Shown in pieces: positions 54,523-63,965 of a stretch of 64,000 bases of DNA. Made by a program: the position numbers and the translations under genes. The notes beneath the pieces are model-generated. The model did not search any database and was not told the DNA's origin. It saw nothing but the letters and a program-made list of their open reading frames with translations. Every line of letters starts with the position of its first letter. Within the stretch, counting starts at the first letter, position 1. The DNA comes from Notoacmeibacter sp. MSK16QG-6 (lineage in GTDB: Bacteria > Pseudomonadota > Alphaproteobacteria > Rhizobiales > Rhizobiaceae), in NCBI RefSeq assembly GCF_024158145.1, contig NZ_JAMYXM010000006.1, positions 122,544 to 186,543 of the forward strand, given 5' to 3'.

Positions 54523-55245
54523 TCAGGTGAGCCTGAGATCGAACTGACCACCGCCGAACAGGCGATCCCTCGAATGTTCCAGATGCAGACGCATCCGGGC
54601 GCGCGCTTCCTCAGGGTCGCGGTTACGAATGGCCTCGTATATATCCGTATGTTCGGCGAGAACTTCTTCCAGACCCTTGCGTCCGTCATTCATGAGCGAC
54701 TCACCGTGCAGTTTCATGCCCACATTCACGTGGTCACGCAGCGCACGAAAAGCGGCCTCGAAATAATGGTTGTTCGATGCCCGCGCGATACTGCTGTGAA
54801 ACATGAAGTCAGCATCTTCGCGATGTTGCAAAGAGCCCGTTGCCGCACGCAAAAGTTCAAGCGCCTGCTCGGTCTCCGCCAGCAGGCCAGGATTATGGCG
54901 CTCAGCCGCAAGAGCCGCCGCTTCGGTTTCCAAGTTGATTCGAAACTCGTAGCATCGCTGCACATCGGCAAGCGTTTCGACCTTTGCAAAGCCTATGGGA
55001 ACACTAGTCTGGCTTTGCCGCACAAAGGTACCGGCACCCTGACGGGAATTGACCACACCCTCTTTTCGCAGACGCTCCAGCGCGGCTCGCAGCACCGGTC
55101 TAGACACGCCGAACTCTTCGGCCAGCTTCATTTCGGGTGGTAACTTCTCGTTTGCGGGATAATCGCCATTGGCGATCCGCCCATGAAGCGAGCGATAGAC
55201 CTGCTCCGCTAGAGGCATCCGCGTCTTCGTCTTAGCCGTTACCAT
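54523..55245 (-). CDS. GntR-family (FadR/FCD type) regulator
   Basis: A 240-residue regulator. A winged helix (about 10-75, with LAEEFGVSRPVLRAALERLRKEG) is followed by an all-helical FCD ligand-binding domain (about 95-225). The FCD metal-binding residues Asp and three His are suggested by DADFMFHSSIA, EHTDIYEAI and MRLHLEHSR. It lies 31 bases after the sugar-acid kinase on the same strand and likely controls this catabolic region. The TTGACTTGTCAA element at 57537 is a candidate site. Confidence 0.88.
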   Translation of the reverse strand: MVTAKTKTRMPLAEQVYRSLHGRIANGDYPANEKLPPEMKLAEEFGVSRPVLRAALERLRKEGVVNSRQGAGTFVRQSQTSVPIGFAKVETLADVQRCYEFRINLETEAAALAAERHNPGLLAETEQALELLRAATGSLQHREDADFMFHSSIARASNNHYFEAAFRALRDHVNVGMKLHGESLMNDGRKGLEEVLAEHTDIYEAIRNRDPEEARARMRLHLEHSRDRLFGGGQFDLRLT

Positions 55246-55275
55246 TCAAATCCCCGATGTCGACAGCACCACGAC

Positions 55276-56301
55276 CTATTGAAGATTCAGTAATTTGACA
55301 AGTTTCACCAGAGCATCAGGCTGCCCAAACCCGCCCGATTTGGTGATCAGCGATAAGTGGACCTGGCCAATGCAGCGCGCGACAGGCATCCCAGGCATGA
55401 CCTCACCATCAACATCCAACTGTCCAACGCCGAGTCGTTGGAGCAGCGCGCCCGCACTTTCGCCGCCACAGGCAAAAATGGTCGTCGGGCTCAGGAATCG
55501 ATAGGCATGCTCGAGGGTTTTCGCGAATTCGTCAGAGGCAGTTCCGGGTGAGATTTCCTCTGCTCCCCGCGTCATGCGAATGAGCAGGAGAGGAACTTGA
55601 GGAAACTGCCTGCAAAAACCATTGGGCGCAGTGACAATTGGGACATTTCCAAGAGCCTCGATTTGCCCGCCTGTCACAGGATCGCGTGAACCCACGGCCA
55701 TCATTGCGGGAAGTGTTGGGCGTGTCTGGCGTATCTTTATTCCCTCTGGCCAAAGCCGGCATGCCAACGCCTCCGCCAAACCTGCCGCGCCTGCAAACGC
55801 CGATTCCCCCAACGCATTCGGCAGTTGTTCGATCAGATCCTGCTGAGTTCGCGCGTCACAAATCTTGATCGAACGGCCCAGTCGCCCGGCCACCGGGATG
55901 GGTGCATCAATTCCGCTTCCAACCACAGCGCCATCCATGCAGTAGCGGTCAAGCTTTGGAACGGCCGGATTGAAGAAAAGTGTTTTTTCCGAAGGTATCA
56001 GTGCATCTATTTCGGCCGCGATATTTCCCTTCAAACGGCTGTCGACCTTCTTGAAAAGTAGCCCCTTGTGTTCAGCCAGATGCCGCGCCACCGAGGTAAC
56101 CACATCGCGCGCATCAGACTCCGATAATTCACGGGTGCCGGTCGCAACCGCGACAACGTCCGCTGGAGAAGCCAACGCTTCTGTCAAATTGTCAGGAGTG
56201 CACGCAACTCTAACGCGCGCTCCGTGTTCGGCAAATGTGGCCGCGCTGTCCAAGGCGCCGGTAAGGTCATCGGCAACGATAAAGACTCGATCACGCTTCA
56301 T
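55276..56301 (-). CDS. Four-carbon acid sugar kinase family protein (DUF1537)
   Basis: A 341-residue two-domain kinase. The N-terminal part has VADDLTGALDSAA (DDLTGA, substrate binding), FKKVDSRLKGNIAAEI and the C-terminal FACGGESAGALLQRLG nucleotide site. Members (DtnK, OtnK) phosphorylate threonate, erythronate or similar acids at C4. The ATG at 56301 with AAGG is used over an in-frame codon at 56316. The product would fit PdxA2 encoded at 62758. It lies between the iron alcohol dehydrogenase and the GntR gene. Confidence 0.85.
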   Translation of the reverse strand: MKRDRVFIVADDLTGALDSAATFAEHGARVRVACTPDNLTEALASPADVVAVATGTRELSESDARDVVTSVARHLAEHKGLLFKKVDSRLKGNIAAEIDALIPSEKTLFFNPAVPKLDRYCMDGAVVGSGIDAPIPVAGRLGRSIKICDARTQQDLIEQLPNALGESAFAGAAGLAEALACRLWPEGIKIRQTRPTLPAMMAVGSRDPVTGGQIEALGNVPIVTAPNGFCRQFPQVPLLLIRMTRGAEEISPGTASDEFAKTLEHAYRFLSPTTIFACGGESAGALLQRLGVGQLDVDGEVMPGMPVARCIGQVHLSLITKSGGFGQPDALVKLVKLLNLQ

Positions 56302-56334
56302 TTGATCGCCTTGCACGGTCGCACCTTGTGTCGG

Positions 56335-57453
56335 TCAGTACGCCTGCCGGTATAGCGCCTCAATATCGTCAACCGACAGTTCACGCGGGTTCCAGTCGAG
56401 CAGACGGCGGATGGCATGAGCCTCCTCGGCCATAGCCCGCAAACTATCTTCCTTCACGCCGTATGCGCGAAGTCGCATGTCGAGACCGAGGCTTTTGCAG
56501 AAGGCGGTAGCACCGGCGAGTATTTCTGCACTATCGCCACCTCTAAAACCGAGCGCTTGAGCGATCGCGGCGGTCTGTTCGGCGCAAGCCTCAGCGTTCT
56601 TGGCGAGAACATGCGGGAAAATAAGCGCATTGGCGATTCCGTGCGGCAGTTTGTACTGCGTGCCGAGCGGATAACTAAGTGCGTGCCCTGCGGTCGTATT
56701 GACCGGGCCGAGACAAATGCCGCCATAAAAAGCCGCCAGCGACAACCCGGCGCGCGCCTCCGCGTCGTTGCCATTCTTAACTGCCCTTTGCAAATAGCGG
56801 CCGACCAGTTGGATCCCACGCAGCGCATAGTCGTCAATGAGAGGATGAGAACGTTTAGAAGTAAACGCCTCGACACAATGGGCCATCGCGTCGACACCGG
56901 TTGCTGCCGTGATGTGCGGTGGCACCGTCATGGTCAAGTCAGGATCGATGATCGCGATATCGGCCAGCATGTATGGGCTTTCCGTGGCGACCTTGCTGTT
57001 GGTCTCGGGATCGGTGACGAGGGCGCGTGTCCCGACCTCCGAACCAGTGCCTGCCGTCGTCGGAATCTGGGCCAATCCTACTTTGCGCGCGGGCGCTTTA
57101 TTGGCACCGCTGATGTCCGATAGCTCAACCGGCTGATCCACCATTACGGCAACCAGCTTTGCAAGGTCCATGGCCGAACCGCCACCGAAACCAATCACGA
57201 CATCGGCGCCTTTGGCAGCCGAAACAGCATCTTCCAGATTATCGCTGCCAGGCTCGGGAACAACATCTCCAAAGCAATTGACCTCACCGAGACCCAGCAG
57301 TGAAAGTCGAACTGCATTGATCGGATCGGCGACGACAAAAGGCGCTTTAAAACCGGAGGCCGCAACCCAATCCGCCAGCTTTGCAAGCGCGCCGCTGCCG
57401 TAGTGCACCAGCGCGGGACGTCGTAACTCGACGGGTGTAGTCAGATTGTACAT
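56335..57453 (-). CDS. Iron-containing alcohol dehydrogenase
   Basis: A 372-residue group III alcohol dehydrogenase. NAD-binding GFGGGSAMDLAK is near residue 90, and TTAGTGSEVG is near 135. Metal ligands are in DAMAHCVEAF and LPHGIANALIFPHV. The start ATG 57453 has GAGGA ahead. The substrate is unknown; it may oxidise a hydroxy-acid or reduce an aldehyde of the sugar-acid pathway. First gene of a three-gene minus operon with the kinase and the GntR regulator. Confidence 0.88.
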   Translation of the reverse strand: MYNLTTPVELRRPALVHYGSGALAKLADWVAASGFKAPFVVADPINAVRLSLLGLGEVNCFGDVVPEPGSDNLEDAVSAAKGADVVIGFGGGSAMDLAKLVAVMVDQPVELSDISGANKAPARKVGLAQIPTTAGTGSEVGTRALVTDPETNSKVATESPYMLADIAIIDPDLTMTVPPHITAATGVDAMAHCVEAFTSKRSHPLIDDYALRGIQLVGRYLQRAVKNGNDAEARAGLSLAAFYGGICLGPVNTTAGHALSYPLGTQYKLPHGIANALIFPHVLAKNAEACAEQTAAIAQALGFRGGDSAEILAGATAFCKSLGLDMRLRAYGVKEDSLRAMAEEAHAIRRLLDWNPRELSVDDIEALYRQAY

Positions 57454-57808
57454 CACGGTCCTCACGAGTTCATCCTAGCGTGCAGCCGAACTTCCTCGCG
57501 GCAAGCTGCAGTTCAGGACATATAAATTACAAATTTTTGACTTGTCAAATAAGACGACACGGATGTTTACGTCAGACGACGGCGCCATGGAAGTTACGGG
57601 TGAAATCGCCATAATTATCTTGTTTTCAATGATTTATACTGAATAATTTCCGTTCAATCGAGCTATTCTTTCCCCAGAAAGGCCTTCGCAAACGGCTCGA
57701 TAACTCAAACTTTTTCTGCTTCAGTTGACATGTTATCATATCGCTGACAGTGTGTCGCGACTTTCAAGAGACGTGACATTCGTGTCCGTCCTCTCAGGAG
57801 AGGCCAAA
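57454..57808. promoter_or_regulatory. Divergent control region with TTGAC-type repeats
   Basis: 355 AT-richer bases between the iron dehydrogenase and tctB. TTGACTTGTCAA (57537-57548) is a near-palindrome (arms TTGAC and GTCAA). TTGACATGTTAT at 57725 repeats its left part. Both could be sites for the GntR regulator. Only one small frame is in the region and it is in frame with tctB, without its own start signal. Confidence 0.45.
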
Positions 57809-58264
57809 ATGATATTGAGGGAAAGGAAGGCGGACTTGTGGATCGGCTGCGGGCTATTGGCCTTCTGCGGATTCGCTAGCTGGCGCACGACCTTCATCAA
57901 GCAGGGCTTCAACCCCGGCGCGGCAGGCCCGAGTTTTGTCCCATGGCTGACGATTGCCTTAATCGGCATGCTTTCGCTTGTGCTGATTGTTCGTGCGCTT
58001 CGTATGGAAAATGAAGCAGCGGCGAACATTGCGATACCAGGCCGACGGGTGCTTCTGGCTATGGCTGGCTTTACATTTCTGATGATCGGTTATGCCGCAT
58101 CCTTCATGCCAATAGGCTATCTGCCTTCGACATTAGCGACATTCATTCTTGGCCTGCTTCTGCTGGGTGAGCGTAACTGGCTCATCATCGTCCTGTTTCC
58201 AGTCGGTATGACCCTGGCCATCTACTACGGTTTTACAAAACTGCTGTCCGTATGGCTGCCGTGA
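57809..58264 (+). CDS. tctB: Tripartite tricarboxylate transporter small subunit TctB
   Basis: A 151-residue membrane protein with four helices, including WIGCGLLAFCGFASW and the FVPWLTIALIGMLSLVLI stretch. GGAGAGG precedes the ATG at 57809; an in-frame codon at 57725 lacks a ribosome site. It forms the membrane complex with TctA. The transporter carries a carboxylate driven by an ion gradient; the substrate is unknown. Confidence 0.85.
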   Translation: MILRERKADLWIGCGLLAFCGFASWRTTFIKQGFNPGAAGPSFVPWLTIALIGMLSLVLIVRALRMENEAAANIAIPGRRVLLAMAGFTFLMIGYAASFMPIGYLPSTLATFILGLLLLGERNWLIIVLFPVGMTLAIYYGFTKLLSVWLP

Positions 58265-58302
58265 ATAGCCATCGATTATCTGAAATCAAAGGGAGGAAAC
58301 AA

Positions 58303-59259
58303 ATGCTAAAATCTATCCTTATGGGCGCCGCTTTCGCGACCACCGCTGCGACCGGAGCATTCGCCGCGGATTTCCCACAGCGGCCCATCCAGGTTGTCGT
58401 GCCATATTCTGCGGGCGGATCGACGGACCTCTCCATGCGTGTCGTGGCCGAAACGTTCGAACGCCTCTTCGACGGACAGATGGTTGTACGCAATCAGCCA
58501 GGCGGCGGAGGTGCGATAGGTTCGTCGGCCGCTCTCAATGCCCGTGCGGACGGCTATACGCTGGGTGCCGGCGCTCAAGGGCCGCTCGTCATCAAACCGC
58601 TAATCGGCGGAACGGACTACAAACTGGACGATGTCGAGTTTATCGGTCTCTACGCCCGCTCGCTCCAGGTCATGGTGGCATGCGCTGACGCTCCGTTCTC
58701 CGACTACGACGCGTTCGTCGAATATGCCAAGGACAAAGCACCCCAGGTCGGCAACTCAGGCGCCGGCGGCGCCAACCAGATATCCGCAGAGGCTTTCGCG
58801 GACGCCGCCGGCATCACGATTGAGTCCGTGCCGTTCAACGGATCGTCAGAAGCGCGCACCGCCTGCATCGGCGGTCATATCGACGCGATGGTCGCCTCAC
58901 CGGCGGAGGCTTTGGCGGCATCGGAAGCCGGACAGATGAGCCCACTCTTTGTCATGGAAGACGAGCGCATCGATCTCTTCCCGGACACGCCGACAGCCGT
59001 CGAAAAGGGTGTCGATTTCACCTGGTCCTCCTGGAAGGGTCTGATTGGTCCGAAAGGAATGGATGAAGATACGCGGGCCTGGCTGCGCGATGCCGTCGAG
59101 AAAGTGGCCAATGATGAGCAGTTTCGGAAGACGCTGACCGATATGGGTGAGTTTGTTGTGTACGAGGACGGTGAAGCATTTGAGGCTCGAGCCAGGAAAG
59201 ACATGGAAACGTCGAAAAAGGTGCTCGAAAAGCTCCACATGCTCGAGATGAATAACTGA
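58303..59259 (+). CDS. tctC: Tripartite tricarboxylate transporter binding protein TctC
   Basis: A 318-residue periplasmic binding protein of the Bug/TctC family. The signal is residues 1-22 ending AFAADFP. The conserved PYSAGGSTDLSMRVVAE and NQPGGGGAIGS regions bind the carboxylate ligand. GGGAGG precedes the ATG at 58303. A terminator-like hairpin at 59292 follows before tctA, which would give more binding protein. Confidence 0.9.
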   Translation: MLKSILMGAAFATTAATGAFAADFPQRPIQVVVPYSAGGSTDLSMRVVAETFERLFDGQMVVRNQPGGGGAIGSSAALNARADGYTLGAGAQGPLVIKPLIGGTDYKLDDVEFIGLYARSLQVMVACADAPFSDYDAFVEYAKDKAPQVGNSGAGGANQISAEAFADAAGITIESVPFNGSSEARTACIGGHIDAMVASPAEALAASEAGQMSPLFVMEDERIDLFPDTPTAVEKGVDFTWSSWKGLIGPKGMDEDTRAWLRDAVEKVANDEQFRKTLTDMGEFVVYEDGEAFEARARKDMETSKKVLEKLHMLEMNN

Positions 59260-59291
59260 TCAGAACAGGCGCCGATGGCGTCTGATATTGG

Positions 59292-59323
59292 ACCGGGGCC
59301 GCCAAGCCGCCCCGGTTTTCTTT
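59292..59323 (+). terminator. Intrinsic terminator-like hairpin between tctC and tctA
   Basis: An 8-base stem (ACCGGGGC / GCCCCGGT) around a nine-base loop, followed by TTTCTTTC. It lies between two genes of the same operon and is best read as partial termination, with read-through into tctA. Confidence 0.7.
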
Positions 59324-59363
59324 CACGAAGACGGCCGCTGTCGTACAGCCCCCAGGGCGGACC

Positions 59364-60866
59364 ATGGAATCCATCGCCTTTCTTACCCCACTCTTTGAGC
59401 CGCAGATTCTGCTGACAATAGCAGCCGGCACGCTTGGCGGCCTCATTATAGGGGCGTTGCCAGGACTGACTGCAACGATGGGTGTCGCCCTTCTAATTCC
59501 CCTTACCTTCGGCATGACGCCCGTTATGGGTCTCAACATGCTGATCGGTATTTATATCGGCGGTATTTACGGAGGCTGCGTATCGTCCATCCTGCTGCGA
59601 ACGCCCGGCACGCCTGCATCGGCCGCCACAGTTCTCGATGGCTATCCGATGGCGCAGAGGGGCGAAGCAGGACGGGCGCTCGGAATGGCGACGATCGCCT
59701 CGACCGTAGGTGGCCTCATCGCTGCTGTCGTTCTGGCGACGCTTGCACCTCAACTTGCCGGGATTGCCCTGGAGTTCGGCGCGTCTGAATATTTCGCCCT
59801 TGCGCTGTTCGGCCTGACGATCATCGCCTCTCTATCCGGCGATCTACTGAAAGGTGCGATTTCGGGCCTCCTCGGCATTCTCATTTCCACGGTAGGCGCC
59901 GACCCGATTTCCGGCGTTCTGCGTTATACATTCAATGTCCAGGGTTTTGCTTCGGGCTTCGCGTTTACTCCTGCACTGATCGGCCTCTTTGCACTCTCTG
60001 AAGTGTTCACCCAGATGGAGCGAATTGCCGCTAAGGAAGAGCCGATTAAAATCGTATCGGGTCGCTGGCCGAGCCGGTCCGAGATGAAGGAAAGTCGAGG
60101 CGCGCTTCTACGCGGCTCAATCATAGGCACTCTTATCGGTATCGTGCCGGGAACCGGGTCGGGCACGGCTTCGTGGATCTCCTATAATGAATGCCGCCGC
60201 GCATCGAAGACGCCGGAGAAATTCGGCACCGGATATGCACCAGGAATCGCGGCCACCGAGTCGGCCAATAATGCGGTCTGCGCCGCTGCTCTTATTCCGC
60301 TACTGGCTCTTGGTATTCCGGGTGACGTCGTGACGGCGGTCCTGATGGGCGGCCTGCTAATTCAGGGTCTTGCTCCAGGCCCGATGCTTTTTCAGACCAA
60401 TCCCGACGTCGTGGTCGGAATATTCGGCGGCACGTTCATCGCGACGATCTTCATGTTCATCTTCGGCATGGCTCTCATCCCGGTTTTCAGCCGCATTTTG
60501 ATGATCCCTCGCCGCCTCCTCGCCATGTCGATCGTTATCTTCTGCTTCATCGGCTCCTTTGCGATCAACCTGAACCCGGTCGATCTCTATACGATGGTCG
60601 GCTTCGGCGTCTTGGGCTGGGGTATGCAGAAATTCGGTTTCAGCCAGGCAGCACTCTGTATTGCCCTGATACTTGGTCCCCTATTGGAGTCGAACCTGCG
60701 GCGGGGCCTTCTTCAGACCCATGACGATGTCATCGCCTTCGTATCGACACCGATCACACTCCTTTTCCTCGCCCTCACTGTTTTGTCGGCTGGCTGGCCA
60801 CTGGTCGCCGGCGCACTTGTACGCAGACGCGCAGAACGAAACCAATCAAAGCCGGAGTCTCAATGA
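59364..60866 (+). CDS. tctA: Tripartite tricarboxylate transporter large permease TctA
   Basis: A 500-residue permease with 10-12 helices. The family motifs GALPGLTATMGVALLIPLTF and GIVPGTGSGTASWISYNECRR are present. It forms the channel with TctB. The stop overlaps the start of the DapA-like gene by four bases (ATGA). The rest of the cluster suggests import of a small sugar acid or hydroxy acid. Confidence 0.92.
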   Translation: MESIAFLTPLFEPQILLTIAAGTLGGLIIGALPGLTATMGVALLIPLTFGMTPVMGLNMLIGIYIGGIYGGCVSSILLRTPGTPASAATVLDGYPMAQRGEAGRALGMATIASTVGGLIAAVVLATLAPQLAGIALEFGASEYFALALFGLTIIASLSGDLLKGAISGLLGILISTVGADPISGVLRYTFNVQGFASGFAFTPALIGLFALSEVFTQMERIAAKEEPIKIVSGRWPSRSEMKESRGALLRGSIIGTLIGIVPGTGSGTASWISYNECRRASKTPEKFGTGYAPGIAATESANNAVCAAALIPLLALGIPGDVVTAVLMGGLLIQGLAPGPMLFQTNPDVVVGIFGGTFIATIFMFIFGMALIPVFSRILMIPRRLLAMSIVIFCFIGSFAINLNPVDLYTMVGFGVLGWGMQKFGFSQAALCIALILGPLLESNLRRGLLQTHDDVIAFVSTPITLLFLALTVLSAGWPLVAGALVRRRAERNQSKPESQ

Positions 60867-61750
60867 ATTCGAAAAAAGAAGCGTTCGTCGCGCTGGTCAC
60901 GTGTTTCAATGACGATGAGACGATCAACTATGACGCCACCCGTACGCAGGTGCGTCGACAGGTTGCTGCCGGCAATCATATCATGTGCGCAGGCACAAAC
61001 GGTGATTTCTCCGCCTTGACCTTTGATGAGAAGGTCAAGCTGACCCGAGAGGTCGTTGAAGAAGTGGCTGGTAAAACCAAGATCATCGTCAATGCCGGTA
61101 TGCCCGCGACGTACGAAACCGTGCTTCTGGCCAAGGAGTTCGACCGCATCGGCGTCGATGGCATTGCCGTTATCACTCCCTTTTTCATCTCCTGCACGCA
61201 AGATGCGCTCATCCGGCATTTCTCCTCGGTCGCCGATGCGGTGGACACTCCGGTCTACCTTTACGACATTCCGGCCCGGACCCAGAACCACATCGAGCCA
61301 GAGACCGCCCGCAGGCTGTCGGAACACGGTAATATCGCCGGCATAAAGGATTCGGGCGGCGCGCAGGATACGCTGGAAGCCTATATGGCGATCGGCCGTG
61401 AAGAGGATAGTTTTGACGTCTATTCCGGCCCCGACCATCTGGTCCACTGGGCATTCCAGAACGGCGCAAGAGGTGCGATTTCAGGCCTCGGCAACGTCAT
61501 GCCCGACGTGCTGGCGCAGATCGTCGACTGCTTCAACGCCGGCGACGAAGCGGGTGCAGCAAGGGCGCAGGAAACCTATGGCAGCTTCCGCACCGATCTC
61601 TACAAGCTCGGCTATCCGCCCGCTCTGGTGAAGCGCGCGCTCTGGGTCATGGATCATTCTGTCGGCGCATCGCGTCAGCCGGCTCTGCTGCCGGATCCCG
61701 AACAGGACAGGCAGATCGAGACGATCCTGAAAAAATACGAGTTGATCTGA
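60863..61750 (+). CDS. DapA-family lyase/aldolase
   Basis: A 295-residue TIM-barrel class I aldolase of the dihydrodipicolinate synthase/N-acetylneuraminate lyase family. The Schiff-base Lys162 is in IAGIKDSGG and catalytic Tyr134 in VYLYDIP. The GTNGDFSAL loop (about 35-45) binds the carboxylate. Length is usual. True lysine-pathway DapA is unlikely, because the gene is coupled to a transporter and a hydroxyacid dehydrogenase; a 2-oxoacid aldolase or dehydratase role is more likely. Confidence 0.85.
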   Translation: MNSKKEAFVALVTCFNDDETINYDATRTQVRRQVAAGNHIMCAGTNGDFSALTFDEKVKLTREVVEEVAGKTKIIVNAGMPATYETVLLAKEFDRIGVDGIAVITPFFISCTQDALIRHFSSVADAVDTPVYLYDIPARTQNHIEPETARRLSEHGNIAGIKDSGGAQDTLEAYMAIGREEDSFDVYSGPDHLVHWAFQNGARGAISGLGNVMPDVLAQIVDCFNAGDEAGAARAQETYGSFRTDLYKLGYPPALVKRALWVMDHSVGASRQPALLPDPEQDRQIETILKKYELI

Positions 61751-62718
61751 TGCCGGTTGTCGTCACTACCTCCCCCGGCTTTGGCAGGCATGGCCGGATT
61801 CCGGAGCTGATCGCCGATCGTGGATGGGAATTCATCCGCTGCATTGACACGGAGAAAGCCGATGGCGGGCTTTCCGAAGAGATCGGGCGGGCCGACGCGC
61901 TGGTGGTCGGCCTCGTTCCCGTTACGCCGGAAACACTGGCCGCTGGCGTAAATCTCAAGGGCGTCGTCAAGCATGGCGTTGGAATCGACAATATCGACAT
62001 AGCGTCGTGCACCACCGCCGGGCTTCCTGTCTGCAACACGCCCGCCGCAAATGCCGATGCTGTGGCCGAGCTGGCGGTGGGTTTGATGTTCTCGATGGCC
62101 CGCTTCATACCCCAGGGCCATATCTCCGTGGCCTCTGGGGGATGGAACCGGCAAATTGGCACCCAACTCGGCGGCAAGACGCTCGGTATTGTCGGGCTTG
62201 GTAATATCGGAAAACGCCTGGCCAGATTGGCTGTCGGACTCGGTATGAAGGTCGTCGCGACCGAAAAATTTCCCGACGAGGCTTTCGCGCGGAATTATGA
62301 GATTTCGTTTCTCCCGCTCGACGAATTGCTGGCGGTTTCCGACTATGTTTCTCTTCATGTGTTCGGCGGAGCGGATAATATATCATTGATCGGCGAGAGG
62401 GCGCTTTCGCTGATGAAGCCCGACGCCAAGCTCATCAATCTTGCGCGTGGCGACGTGGTCGATCTCGACGCGGTTGCCGCAGCACTCGAAGAGGAGCGTC
62501 TCGGCGGGGTTGCGATCGATGCTTACCGAAGCGAACCGCCGGATGTATCGCATCCGATCTTCCAGCATCCGCGCGCGGTTTTTACCCCGCATTCCGGCGC
62601 CGATACGCGAGAAGCGCTCGAAAATGTCGGTCTGATGGTCATTGAAAGCCTCGACGCAATCTTCGCCGGAGATCCGCCTCCCTATTGCGTCAACGACGAC
62701 GAACTCGCTCTGCGCTGA
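61750..62718 (+). CDS. D-2-hydroxyacid dehydrogenase (phosphoglycerate dehydrogenase-like)
   Basis: A 322-residue NAD(P)-dependent enzyme. The nucleotide motif GIVGLGNIGKRLARLA is near residue 147. Catalytic Arg in NLARGDVVD and His in FTPHSGADTREAL are present. It starts on the base of the lyase stop. It could reduce or oxidise a 2-oxoacid made by the lyase. Substrate unknown. Confidence 0.87.
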   Translation: MPVVVTTSPGFGRHGRIPELIADRGWEFIRCIDTEKADGGLSEEIGRADALVVGLVPVTPETLAAGVNLKGVVKHGVGIDNIDIASCTTAGLPVCNTPAANADAVAELAVGLMFSMARFIPQGHISVASGGWNRQIGTQLGGKTLGIVGLGNIGKRLARLAVGLGMKVVATEKFPDEAFARNYEISFLPLDELLAVSDYVSLHVFGGADNISLIGERALSLMKPDAKLINLARGDVVDLDAVAAALEEERLGGVAIDAYRSEPPDVSHPIFQHPRAVFTPHSGADTREALENVGLMVIESLDAIFAGDPPPYCVNDDELALR

Positions 62719-62757
62719 CGGCGCCGCCATCATGAAATTGTCCTCTGGAGAGACCCG

Positions 62758-63744
62758 ATGCCCGAACAACCCATCGTAATTACCATGGGCGACCCATCCG
62801 GCGTGGGCGCTGAGGTGACGGTGAAGGCCATGGCCGAACTGAAGCCGCAAGAACGCGCGCGTTACGCCGTGATTGGCGACCACGCAACCCTTGAGCGCGC
62901 CGTGCGCGCCTGTGACCTCGACCTTTCCCTACGCCCTCAGGGCGGTGACGGCGACACCGCCGCTCTGCAGGTGATCGACGTGCCAGTCGACGGATTGCCT
63001 GGCCGGTTCGGTGTGCTCTCTGACACCTGCGGCGAGGCATCGTTCCGCTATATCGAAAAGGCGGTCGAACTTGCGACATCTGATGCGGCCTCCTGCATTG
63101 TCACCGCTCCGATCAACAAGGCAGCTCTGAATGCGGCGGGCCATCACTACGACGGCCACACGGGAATGCTGGCGCATTTGACCGGTTGCAAAACATCCTG
63201 GATGTTACTTGCCTCGCCGACGCTCAATGTTCTGCATGTTTCGACTCACGTCTCTCTGAAAGAGGCGATAGCGCGAGCGACCCCCGAGCGGATTTACGAG
63301 ACCATCCGAACCGGCCACAATCATCTTCGTCGCATGGGCCTGCAGACACCCCGCATAGCTGTTGCTGGCCTGAACCCCCATTGTGGTGAAGGGGGGTTAT
63401 TTGGCGATGAGGACGATGAAAGGATCGCGCCGGGCGTGGCGAAAGCCAGAAAGGAAGGGATCGACGTCGAAGGTCCGATCTCGGCGGACACGGTCTATCA
63501 CCGTGCTAATACCGGTGCTTTCGATCTTGTGATCGCGCAATATCACGATCAGGGTCATATCCCGATCAAGCTCATCGCCTTCGACACCGCCGTCAATGTC
63601 TCGCTTGGATTGCCAATCGACCGATGCTCAGTCGATCATGGAACCGCCTTCGATATTGCGGGTACGGGCATTGCAAACCATGTCAATATGCTGGCCGCGT
63701 TAGATTATGCAGGCAAGCTTGCCGCGGCAAGGCGGCCTCGTTAG
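62758..63744 (+). CDS. pdxA2: 4-hydroxythreonate-4-phosphate dehydrogenase family, PdxA2-like
   Basis: A 328-residue PdxA-family enzyme. [16 protein letters not shown] at the start, [24 protein letters not shown] and the metal-binding [12 protein letters not shown] are present. In PdxA2 the 4-phosphorylated four-carbon acid is oxidised and loses CO2 to give dihydroxyacetone phosphate. The DUF1537 kinase at 55276 is the usual partner, so catabolism rather than pyridoxal synthesis is likely. A 39-base gap follows the hydroxyacid dehydrogenase, with GGAGAG before the ATG. Confidence 0.85.
   Translation: MPEQPIVITMGDPSGVGAEVTVKAMAELKPQERARYAVIGDHATLERAVRACDLDLSLRPQGGDGDTAALQVIDVPVDGLPGRFGVLSDTCGEASFRYIEKAVELATSDAASCIVTAPINKAALNAAGHHYDGHTGMLAHLTGCKTSWMLLASPTLNVLHVSTHVSLKEAIARATPERIYETIRTGHNHLRRMGLQTPRIAVAGLNPHCGEGGLFGDEDDERIAPGVAKARKEGIDVEGPISADTVYHRANTGAFDLVIAQYHDQGHIPIKLIAFDTAVNVSLGLPIDRCSVDHGTAFDIAGTGIANHVNMLAALDYAGKLAAARRPR

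Positions 63745-63965
<221 letters not shown>

Noticed and set aside
60863..61750. True dihydrodipicolinate synthase of lysine synthesis
   Set aside because: It has the class I aldolase residues, but it is coupled to a carboxylate transporter and a hydroxyacid dehydrogenase, which does not suit a housekeeping dapA.
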